Shown here: piece after piece, positions 27,172 through 34,785 of the stretch
How the letters are laid out: every line of letters starts with the position of its first letter
How positions within the stretch are numbered: the first letter of the stretch is position 1
Origin: an uncultured Clostridia bacterium
GTDB lineage: Bacteria > Bacillota > Clostridia > Lachnospirales > Lachnospiraceae
NCBI GenBank assembly: GCA_946629525.1
Contig: CAMOXU010000020.1
Location: 1-34,785, forward strand
DNA: 34,785 nucleotides
Reading direction: 5' to 3'
Position numbers and translations under genes: made by a program
Notes under the pieces: generated by a model
What the model was told of the DNA's origin: nothing
Database searches by the model: none
Seen by the model: the letters and a program-made list of their open reading frames with translations, nothing else

Positions 27172-28110
27172 TTATTTCTTTTTTTCTTTTGCACGCTTAT
27201 CGTTAATGATGTTCATGTGTTCTTCCGTGATCAGCGTGACTCCGTTTTCCTTTGCCCATGCCACACAGCCCTTCAGGGCAGTCGGCAGGAAAATGCGCGG
27301 CACGTTGACCAGCTTTGCGCAGGCTTCCTCAGTGAATTTGATCTCCGGATCGATGCGGTCCGCCGCATACATTACGCTCTGTACCGTCGTCGCGCGGATC
27401 GGCAGCAGCTCCGGAATGGCACCGAAGATATTTCCGAAGCCCGGGAAGCGCGTATACCAGAAATTCTTCGAATCGCGATAACCGTAATCCACGGGAACTT
27501 TCGGAAAATCTCTGGATCTTACGCCGTTGATGATGGCATTGTAGTATTTCTCCTTCATGAGGATCTTATCCACGCGCAGAATAAAGGTCGCTCCGAATTT
27601 GGAAGTGATCCCGTTGAAGTCGTGGTAGGGCGGCTCGTAGCCCTCCATCTGGCCGGGCTCATCTCTGTCCGCACCGTCCAGATGCCTCATCCAGGTGCAC
27701 TCGATGACCTGGAAGGATTCCTTCACGACCAGAGGACGCGGACCCTCTTTTCTGTCTGCGAGACCTCGTTCCAGAGTGAAGCGGCAGTCTTTCATTTTCT
27801 CCGCCGGTGTGTCTCCGGGCCAGCCGAGCTTCACGGCCCATTTGAAATATTTCCTGTCATCGGGAATGAAGTTGATGGCACATTTTCCCGTGCGCAGAAT
27901 GTGCTGGGCCGTATTGGAAGAGTTGCGGCAGTTCAGGAGCATTGCGTAATACTCCTTGCCCGCCACGTAATACGGCTGGACCAGACTGTACGGACCGAGG
28001 CTGGTCGACCCGTCCTCCGCCAACGTGCTGATCAGCACGGTCGGCATCGGGAAAAACAGAGAGGTCTGGTAAAAATTGTCTACGATTCGCAGATCTTTGA
28101 AGCTGCTCAT
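27172..28110 (-). CDS. Flavin reductase-like domain protein
   Basis: FPMPTVLISTLAEDGSTSLGPYSLVQPYYV...LRTGKCAINFIPDD; RBS aaggaggaaccATG. Confidence 0.8.
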   Translation of the reverse strand: MSSFKDLRIVDNFYQTSLFFPMPTVLISTLAEDGSTSLGPYSLVQPYYVAGKEYYAMLLNCRNSSNTAQHILRTGKCAINFIPDDRKYFKWAVKLGWPGDTPAEKMKDCRFTLERGLADRKEGPRPLVVKESFQVIECTWMRHLDGADRDEPGQMEGYEPPYHDFNGITSKFGATFILRVDKILMKEKYYNAIINGVRSRDFPKVPVDYGYRDSKNFWYTRFPGFGNIFGAIPELLPIRATTVQSVMYAADRIDPEIKFTEEACAKLVNVPRIFLPTALKGCVAWAKENGVTLITEEHMNIINDKRAKEKKK

Positions 28111-28135
28111 GGTTCCTCCTTCCATAAAAGACAGG

Positions 28136-28657
28136 TCATGCTTTCTCAAGCAGAACGTTCACCGCTTTTTCTATATCCTCATAGCGGGTGTGCCCGTCCG
28201 AACTGAAGCGCAGCACCATTTCCGCAAGGAAAGGGGCAAGCCAGTCTTCATGCCCGGGGGCGGCAGCGCGGATATAGTTTCCGAGCTGTTCGACCAGAAC
28301 CTTGTGATACTGGCTGCGCATGTTGTCAGAGTGGTCATGCTCCTCATACTGCACCCACGACCGTCTGTAGCGGGATGTAAAATCGCTGACCATTTCAAAG
28401 AGCCGGCGGATCACCGCTGATGCATCGTCCTTGCCGGGCTCTTCTTCAAATGCGCGGATCTGCGCCTGCCAGTCCTCAAGCATCACGCAGGCTGCAAGAT
28501 AATCCTTCGAAGGAAAATAGTTGTACAGAGTTCCTGCAGCGATCCCGAGTTCTTTTGCGACACGGCGGATCGTCATGGCCCGGTATCCGTCAGACAGCAT
28601 CTCCTGTCTGGCTTCGTCGATGGCCCGTTCCGTGATATTTTCCAATAATTTCGGCAT
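28136..28657 (-). CDS. TetR/AcrR-family regulator
   Basis: MTIRRVAKELGIAAGTLYNYFPSKDYLAACV is the TetR HTH; RBS ggagggagtttcATG. Confidence 0.92.
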   Translation of the reverse strand: MPKLLENITERAIDEARQEMLSDGYRAMTIRRVAKELGIAAGTLYNYFPSKDYLAACVMLEDWQAQIRAFEEEPGKDDASAVIRRLFEMVSDFTSRYRRSWVQYEEHDHSDNMRSQYHKVLVEQLGNYIRAAAPGHEDWLAPFLAEMVLRFSSDGHTRYEDIEKAVNVLLEKA

Positions 28658-28766
28658 GAAACTCCCTCCCAAAACGGAGAATTGAAGGTTGATCTGATGA
28701 CCTCAGAAGACTCTTTTGCATCCGCGCAGGTCAGGCAGGATTTTGCGTGCGGTATCAGGATACTTT

Positions 28767-28814
28767 TATGAACGTGTTCATATAAAGTATATAAATGAAG
28801 TATGGGAATGTCAA
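28767..28814 (-). promoter_or_regulatory. Promoter and TetR-type operator for the tetR cluster
   Basis: Minus strand TTGACA (28814-28809) - 17 bp - TATACT (28791-28786); dyad TATGAAC-GT-GTTCATA at 28767-28782 overlaps the probable start site. Confidence 0.82.
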
Positions 28815-28995
28815 GATGAGGGGTTGGAGAGTGAAGTACTGGATTGATTTCACGGTTGACGGGAGCAGAATCTGCCGCTATAGAAATAAAAAGCTAATCT
28901 AAGCGTTTTTGCATTGCTGAAGACGACAATCAGCGATAAGATAGAGTTATCAAAAGGAACGGCCAACGTGGCTTAAAAGAAGGAGGCTGAAAATT

Positions 28996-30387
28996 ATGAC
29001 TGGTTTTCCACTGATTCTGGCATTTATCGCTGCCATCGTCATCATGATCGTGATGATCTCGAAATTCAAAATTCATCCGTTCATCTCGATCATGCTCATC
29101 TCTGTCGTGCTCGGCATTATCGCGGGTATTCCCATCGTCGATCAGACCCTGGACGACGGAACAAAGGTATCCGGTCTTGCATCTGTCATCGGATCCGGCT
29201 TCTCCGGGACATTTTCGAGTATAGGTATCGTTATCATCCTCGGTGCGCTGATTGGAAGTATTCTCGAGCAGACAGGCGCGGCGCTGAAACTCGCTGACAT
29301 GGTCATCAAGCTCGTCGGCAAGAACCACCCGGTCCTCGCCATGGAGCTTATGGGCTGGGTCGTATCCATCCCGGTCTTCTGTGATTCCGGCTTCGTTATT
29401 CTAAACCCGATCCGTAAGGCTCTCGTGCAGAGAACAGGCGCATCTTCGGTCGCCATGTCTATCGGTCTCGGTTCCGGTCTCTACATCGCGCATGTCTTCA
29501 TTCCGCCTACACCGGGCCCGATCGCTGCTGCGAATACACTGGGGATCGGAGACAACCTGCTCCTCGTCATGGGACTCGGCGTTGTCTGCTCCATCTTCCC
29601 GCTGGCGGCAGGATATTTTTATTCAAACTTCATCGGTAAAAAAGTGAAGGCGGCTGACGAAGCAGACAGGGCGGAAGTCACAAAGACTTACGAGGAGCTC
29701 GTCGCAGAATACGGAAAGCTTCCGAGCGGAATTTCTGCTCTGGCACCGATCATCGTTCCGATCATTCTTATGGGCATTTCCTCAGCTGTCGCCATGGCGG
29801 GGGGCAGTGGATTTGTCGTAGACCTCATCAAATTCCTCGGAACTCCGATCATTGCACTGGCAGTCGGAACAGCTTTTGCGATAGCACAGCTTGCAGGCGC
29901 GGGCAAGATGGAGGAATTCTACAATATTACAAATGACACGCTGAAGACCGTAGGCCCGATCCTCTTTGTGACGGCAGCAGGCGGCGTGCTCGGCAAGGTC
30001 ATTTCCTCATCCGATATGGTCAATTACATCTCACAGCACGCAACGGTCCTGTCCACAATGGGAATTTTCTTCCCGTTCCTGCTGTCCGCAATCCTCAAAT
30101 CTGCACAGGGCTCCTCGACAGTTGCCCTTACGACGACAGCCGGCATCGTAGCACCGCTGCTTCCGATCCTTGGCTTTACGAGTCCTGCACAGGTCACGCT
30201 GGTCTGCATGGCGATCGGCGCCGGTGCGATGACGGTTTCCCATGCGAACGATTCTTACTTCTGGGTCGTCACGAACTTCGGTGCGATGACACCGGATCAG
30301 GGATATAAGACACAGACGATGAATACTCTTGTCATGGGTATCGCGGCAATCGCAGAGATTGCGATCCTGAGCCTGTTCATCCATTAA
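28996..30387 (+). CDS. GntP-family (gluconate/organic acid:H+) permease
   Basis: Hydrophobic 463 aa; GSILEQTGAALKLADMVIKLVG, PVFCDSGFVILNPI and SHANDSYFWVV are GntP-family motifs. Confidence 0.92.
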   Translation: MTGFPLILAFIAAIVIMIVMISKFKIHPFISIMLISVVLGIIAGIPIVDQTLDDGTKVSGLASVIGSGFSGTFSSIGIVIILGALIGSILEQTGAALKLADMVIKLVGKNHPVLAMELMGWVVSIPVFCDSGFVILNPIRKALVQRTGASSVAMSIGLGSGLYIAHVFIPPTPGPIAAANTLGIGDNLLLVMGLGVVCSIFPLAAGYFYSNFIGKKVKAADEADRAEVTKTYEELVAEYGKLPSGISALAPIIVPIILMGISSAVAMAGGSGFVVDLIKFLGTPIIALAVGTAFAIAQLAGAGKMEEFYNITNDTLKTVGPILFVTAAGGVLGKVISSSDMVNYISQHATVLSTMGIFFPFLLSAILKSAQGSSTVALTTTAGIVAPLLPILGFTSPAQVTLVCMAIGAGAMTVSHANDSYFWVVTNFGAMTPDQGYKTQTMNTLVMGIAAIAEIAILSLFIH

Positions 30388-30401
30388 AGACACATATTTC
30401 G

Positions 30402-30440
30402 GGTCCGGCTCCTTTTCCGCTAAAGGGGCTGGACCTTTGC
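30402..30440 (+). terminator. Terminator of the GntP gene
   Basis: ggtccggctccttt...aaaggggctggacc stem followed by tttgcg. Confidence 0.7.
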
Positions 30441-30455
30441 GTTAAGCATCACGAG

Positions 30456-30506
30456 AAGAGGAGAGGTGGTAGACATAACTGATTTATGTCTACCACCTCT
30501 CCTCTT
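30456..30506. repeat. 23-bp perfect-stem hairpin with AGGTGGTAGACATAA arm
   Basis: AAGAGGAGAGGTGGTAGACATAA - ctgat - TTATGTCTACCACCTCTCCTCTT. Confidence 0.95.
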
Positions 30507-30533
30507 TATGGAATCCGATCTTCCGGAATGATT

Positions 30534-30995
30534 TTATTCCTTGCGAAGATAGTACTGTCTGATCTCCTCAACGGAATCTGTGATGAACGAAGCATGCACC
30601 GTATAGTCACTGAGATAAGGTGTGTCACTCGGAGCATCCAGAGTGTCGAACTTTGCCCAGTAGTCTGTGTACATGCTGAAAGCCTTGCAGCAGGTCTCAA
30701 TGAAGTCATCCGCTGAGAGCTCAAAGCTGCGGACATCTCCGGTCCTCTCGTCAAGCGCAAAGAATTTGTCGCCGCCGCCGATCAGATCGATGATCCCATC
30801 CTCCTGACAGATCGGGAGAACGAAACGGCTTGCCTCCGTCCGATTGTTGAGAAAACGAATGAACTCATTCAGAAAAAGGCCGGTGATATCCTGAGTATAG
30901 GTGAGAGTGACGATATATTTTCCTTCTTTCTCAGGGATTAAACGAATCTGGGCTGTCCCGGCTTCAGGCTGAGTGATTGTAATAGCAGTGCTCAT
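30534..30995 (-). CDS. Uncharacterised 153-aa acidic protein
   Basis: Intact ORF with RBS aaaggagattattATG on the minus strand. Confidence 0.65.
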   Translation of the reverse strand: MSTAITITQPEAGTAQIRLIPEKEGKYIVTLTYTQDITGLFLNEFIRFLNNRTEASRFVLPICQEDGIIDLIGGGDKFFALDERTGDVRSFELSADDFIETCCKAFSMYTDYWAKFDTLDAPSDTPYLSDYTVHASFITDSVEEIRQYYLRKE

Positions 30996-31279
30996 AATAA
31001 TCTCCTTTCGAACCGCCAGTACACTTGCTGTTCAATATATATAGAATACCACTTATAGCACGGTTTATGATAACTAACTTTTCTGTATGGAGAAATAAAA
31101 CGGAGATACCTGACAGCCGTATTTTGACTGCATTTCACGGCTTTTCAGCTGTATTTCAGCCATATTTCGATTGTATTTCGACTCGTAGAATGACGGCTCA
31201 TCACATCTTTTTAAAATCGACAAGAATGGATGCACCGCCATGTCCTGTGAGTGTATAATAACTGACAGAAACTCAATCA

Positions 31280-31369
31280 TATCGGAAGTTTCGCAAGGAA
31301 CTTCCTGAAAAATGATTTATCGACCGAATTATGATTACCGGGCTCGTGAAGCGGTTCCGCATAGTAATC
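31280..31369 (+). other. Leader element copy B: GNRA hairpin (GGAAGTTTC-GCAA-GGAACTTCC) plus GATTACCGG...CCG-GTAATC stem
   Basis: Similar to 4369-4456; lies 20 bp after TATAAT (31254-31259). Confidence 0.6.
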
Positions 31370-31415
31370 TTAAAAGTGTTGAGCGATGAAGAATCCATCA
31401 GCGAGGTGAATCAAT

Positions 31416-32687
31416 ATGTCACTGACGAACAACAGCATGGACATGACTCCATTTGACCTGCGTGAGAGACCTGTCAGGCAGTTCCTGCCGATCTCGATGC
31501 TCTTGTGGACAGTATCTTATATTTCTACCGGCGGTCCGAAAATGAAGATCCGCAGGATCCGCATGTGCGGTCTCAAGGGGCCGTTTCTTGTGCTTGCCAC
31601 ACATCAGGGACCGATGGATTATTATATCCTCCCGCGCCTGCTCTTCCCGAGACGGGCCAACTATGTGTCGGATATGGAGGGCTTTGCGAATTACGGAAAA
31701 TGGCTCTACCGCCACGGCGGCTGCATCGGCAAGCGCCGCTACACGCCCTCAGTCGGAGCGCTCCTCAATATGAAGTACGTTCTGGAAGAGCTCCACGAGC
31801 CGCTCGTAATATTTCCGGAAAGCCGTCACTGCGACGCAGGCATTACATCACAGTTCCCGGACAATCTGGGAGCACTCGCTAAGCATCTGAAAGTGCCGGT
31901 CGTCACGGTGACTGCTCACGGCGGTTATCTGTCGAATCCGTTCTGGGACGAATCGCGGACACGGAAGGTGCCTCTTGCAGCCACGATCGAGCAGGTCTTT
32001 ACCGTGGAAGAACTGGAAAATGCCTCCGCAGAGGAAGTGCAGGCAGCAATCGCAAAGAGGCTCCAATATGACGAGTACGAATGGCAGCGGAAAAATAATA
32101 TCCGGATCAGGGAGCCCTGGCGCGCGGAGGGGCTTCATTTACCGTTGTACCAGTGCCCGAAATGCAGGGCAGAGGGGAAGATGAACAGCTTCCGGAACGG
32201 CATATTCTGTGAGAATTGCGGTGTTTACTGGGAGATGGATGAATTCGGAAACCTGACGGACCATTCCGACAGCCGCACGGTACGCATCCCGGACTGGTAC
32301 CGGTGGGAGCGCAGAAATGTCAGAAGACAGCTCGCGCAGAAAACGTATCAGGGAATCGATGTACCGGTCCGCGTGGAGGCCCTGCCGAATGAGAAAGGAT
32401 TTGTGGAGCTCGGGAGCGGGCGTTTGCGGCATGATGCGGAGGGATACACGCTCACACTTGATGACATGGAAAGGAAGTCTGTGAGGGCGGTGAGAGATGC
32501 ATTTCCGCTACGAATTCCCAATTCCAGGCTGGAGTCGACGCAGACCGAATACAACTACCATGGGAAGGGAAAGTGCATCGTGCTGTCGACGGCCAACTGC
32601 TGTTATTATGTGTATTCTGACGCTCCGGAGTTCCTTGTGACGAAGCTGGAGTTTGCGGTGGAGGAAAGTCACAGAGCGGAAAATTGA
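31416..32687 (+). CDS. 1-acyl-sn-glycerol-3-phosphate acyltransferase (PlsC-like) with C-terminal zinc ribbon
   Basis: THQGPMDYY = HX4D motif; IFPESRHCDAG; CPKCRAEGKM...FCENCGVYW zinc ribbon. Confidence 0.86.
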   Translation: MSLTNNSMDMTPFDLRERPVRQFLPISMLLWTVSYISTGGPKMKIRRIRMCGLKGPFLVLATHQGPMDYYILPRLLFPRRANYVSDMEGFANYGKWLYRHGGCIGKRRYTPSVGALLNMKYVLEELHEPLVIFPESRHCDAGITSQFPDNLGALAKHLKVPVVTVTAHGGYLSNPFWDESRTRKVPLAATIEQVFTVEELENASAEEVQAAIAKRLQYDEYEWQRKNNIRIREPWRAEGLHLPLYQCPKCRAEGKMNSFRNGIFCENCGVYWEMDEFGNLTDHSDSRTVRIPDWYRWERRNVRRQLAQKTYQGIDVPVRVEALPNEKGFVELGSGRLRHDAEGYTLTLDDMERKSVRAVRDAFPLRIPNSRLESTQTEYNYHGKGKCIVLSTANCCYYVYSDAPEFLVTKLEFAVEESHRAEN

Positions 32688-32768
32688 ATGCGTACGGATC
32701 GGATTCAAGACTGCATTGATCAGAACATGAAGGCCAGTTGACATGATGGAAAGGTATAGGAGATAAAA

Positions 32769-33260
32769 ATGCGTTTATTTATAGCAATCGAACTGGATGA
32801 CAGCATCAAAAAGAGCCTTACCGGGGCAATGCACGACCTGAAGAAGAGCGGTGTCAGGGGAAGTTATACCGCTTCCAACAACCTGCATCTGACGCTCGCT
32901 TTCATTGGGGAGGTCGAGGATGCTCTGGAATTAAAAACCGCCCTGCAGTCCGTTTCCTTTAAGCCGTTCAAGCTGTCGCTCTCGGATTTCGGGAATTTCG
33001 AAGATATACTCTGGATCGGAGTGAAGGGCAATCAGGGACTCTCCCAGGCTGCGAAAGGAGTGCGGGAGGCGCTGGATCAGGCAGGGATCTCCTACGACAG
33101 GAAGAAGTTCACACCGCACATCACGCTGGTCCGCAAGGCGGCCGGAAGCTGGAAGACAGTGAAGCCTCCGAAGGGTGAGATGATGGTAAAGAAGATCTCG
33201 CTTATGAAGTCGAGTGTGAAGGATGGGAAGACTGTCTACACCCGTGTTTTGTCAGTATGA
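32769..33260 (+). CDS. thpR: RNA 2',3'-cyclic phosphodiesterase (2H family)
   Basis: MRLFIAIELDD; two H-x-T motifs LHLTLAFIG and PHITLVRK. Confidence 0.9.
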   Translation: MRLFIAIELDDSIKKSLTGAMHDLKKSGVRGSYTASNNLHLTLAFIGEVEDALELKTALQSVSFKPFKLSLSDFGNFEDILWIGVKGNQGLSQAAKGVREALDQAGISYDRKKFTPHITLVRKAAGSWKTVKPPKGEMMVKKISLMKSSVKDGKTVYTRVLSV

Positions 33261-33371
33261 GGCGGCATAAAAGCATACAGATACTCATTAAGAGCGTTCC
33301 TGATTCACAGCCCTCCGTGCCCCTCACGTTTTCAAAAGCAAACGATTCCGACAGGAACGAAGGCAAGATCC

Positions 33372-33454
33372 ACGGTTTACGCAGACTTAGGGTCTGGGGT
33401 AAGAGCGTGGAATATATGCGCGAATGCCCCAGACCCTTAGTCGAAGTTAACCGT
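33372..33454. repeat. Large imperfect inverted repeat between thpR and the cysteine synthase gene
   Basis: ACGGTT...ACTTAGGGTCTGGGG / CCCCAGACCCTTAGT...AACCGT. Confidence 0.8.
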
Positions 33455-33504
33455 TAGCTTGCCGGAGTGGGTCGGAGTTTGCGTTGAAATGTGAGGGCCA
33501 GGAG

Positions 33505-33680
33505 GGCGTCCGGAGGACCGGCTGTGCACTGCGGCATAAAACGCTGCCTGAAATCTTTAGGGGTACACCTGTCGGCGTCCGGAGGACCGGCTGTGCACTG
33601 CGGCATAAAACGCTGCCTGAAATCTTTAGGAGTACACCTGTCGGCGTCCGGAGGACCGGCTGTGCACTGCAGCATAAAAC
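33505..33680 (+). repeat. Tandem repeat, 69-bp unit, ~2.5 copies
   Basis: ggcgtccggaggaccggctgtgcactgcggcataaaacgctgcctgaaatctttaggggtacacctgtc begins at 33505, 33574 and 33643. Confidence 0.95.
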
Positions 33681-33750
33681 CACCCAGGATCCTCATCATT
33701 AAATTGATTATTTCTGCGGATTAAGGTACAATAGAGTGCGGTCTTCTCTG

Positions 33751-33840
33751 AGGAGGATTTTCATTTTACGGGATCTTATAAGGAAGGCCCTCATATTACG
33801 AGGGGCTCTGGAGAAAGGCTTTTCATATTACGAGGGAAGG
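33751..33840 (+). repeat. Three ~30-32 bp leader repeats (TCATATTACGAGGG + purine-rich segment)
   Basis: tcattttacggg (33761), tcatattacgagggg (33791), tcatattacgaggg (33823), each adjacent to SD-like purine runs. Confidence 0.8.
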
Positions 33841-33850
33841 AATAACGCGA

Positions 33851-34780
33851 ATGCTCTGCAGAAACATACTTGAAGCGATGGGCGGGACACCGCTGGTACG
33901 GCTCAATCATATCGCTCCAGAAAATGGCGCTGAAATCTACGTGAAATTTGAGGGATTGAATGTCGGAGGTTCGATCAAGACCAGGACCGCATTCAACATG
34001 ATCCTGAAGGCTGAGAAGGCCGGAATCATCAATAAGGATTCCATCATTGTCGAGCCGACGAGCGGAAACCAGGGCATCGGCCTTGCACTGGTCGGCGCGG
34101 TCCGCGGCTATAAGACGATCATTATCATGCCGGATTCCGTGAGCGAAGAGCGGAGAAAGCTGGTTCGTCACTACGGAGCCGAGGTCATGCTTGTACATGA
34201 CGACGGAGATATCGGTGCCTGCATCAACGAGTGTATCGAGATCGCGCTGCGTATGCGTGACGAGGATCCGCATGTCTTTGTTCCGCAGCAGTTTGAAAAT
34301 CCGGCCAATGTGGAAGTTCAGAAGAACAGGACTGCACAGGAGATCCTTGACGATATGCAGGGACCGATCGACGGATTCTGCTCCGGAATCGGCACAGGCG
34401 GGACGATCACAGGTATCGGAGAAGGTCTGAAGGAAGCGAACCCGGATATGCTGATCTGGGCTGTTGAGCCGGAAAATGCTGCAATTCTTTCCGGAGGCTC
34501 CATCGGGACCCACATCCAGATGGGAATCGGAGACGGTGTAATTCCTCCGATCCTGAATCAGGATATCTACAGTGAGATCTGTATCGTGCGGGATCACGAG
34601 GCGATCGAGACATCCAGACTGCTTGCATCCAAAGAGGGGATCATGTGCGGAATCTCTTCCGGGACTAATGTTGCGGCCGCCATCCGGATGGCGAAGCTTT
34701 TAGGCCCGGGGAAGAGGATCGTGACGATCCTGCCGGATACGGCGGAGAGGTATTTCTCGACACCGCTTTTTGAAGAGTGA
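33851..34780 (+). CDS. Cysteine synthase family PLP enzyme
   Basis: MGGTPLVRLNHI, GGSIKTRTA (Schiff-base Lys), EPTSGNQGIGLA, GIGTGGTITGIG. Confidence 0.88.
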   Translation: MLCRNILEAMGGTPLVRLNHIAPENGAEIYVKFEGLNVGGSIKTRTAFNMILKAEKAGIINKDSIIVEPTSGNQGIGLALVGAVRGYKTIIIMPDSVSEERRKLVRHYGAEVMLVHDDGDIGACINECIEIALRMRDEDPHVFVPQQFENPANVEVQKNRTAQEILDDMQGPIDGFCSGIGTGGTITGIGEGLKEANPDMLIWAVEPENAAILSGGSIGTHIQMGIGDGVIPPILNQDIYSEICIVRDHEAIETSRLLASKEGIMCGISSGTNVAAAIRMAKLLGPGKRIVTILPDTAERYFSTPLFEE

Positions 34781-34785
34781 TTTCC

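Noticed and set aside
33505-33680. Possible CRISPR array
   Set aside because: Whole 69-bp unit repeats without unique spacers; plain tandem repeat, no cas genes.
33447-33724. Overlapping short ORFs on both strands across the 69-bp repeat
   Set aside because: Open only because the unit is a multiple of three; no credible start context or domain.

Overview
Chromosome-like window, probably Firmicutes/Clostridia (inferred from gene content and Shine-Dalgarno style only). About 28 protein-coding genes are supportable; no rRNA, tRNA, CRISPR array or transposase was recognised. The clearest system is a three-gene + strand operon at 4598-10245: a TerB_N/TerB_C-type protein, a BREX-type (DUF2791/BrxD-like) P-loop ATPase and an Lhr-like DEAD/DEAH helicase. 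This matches the architecture of the Shango anti-phage system. It is followed convergently by a divergent short PurA-superfamily enzyme, a vWA protein and an uncharacterised 212-aa protein, so 4-13.6 kb may be a defence/stress island. Other loci: a MerR-controlled beta-glucoside PTS + GH1 operon with a 19-bp-spacer promoter; a TetR-headed redox/membrane cluster (23.8-28.7 kb) with a readable promoter and operator; a PfkB kinase + TrpF-like + HD hydrolase cluster; and GntP, PlsC-Zn-ribbon, ThpR and cysteine synthase-like genes. The least explained signals are non-coding: (i) a GNRA-hairpin leader element shared by the TerB operon and the PlsC gene 27 kb away; (ii) tandemly repeated translation-initiation leaders upstream of at least four unrelated genes; (iii) several large perfect or near-perfect hairpins, mostly between convergent genes; (iv) a 69-bp tandem repeat before the cysteine synthase gene.
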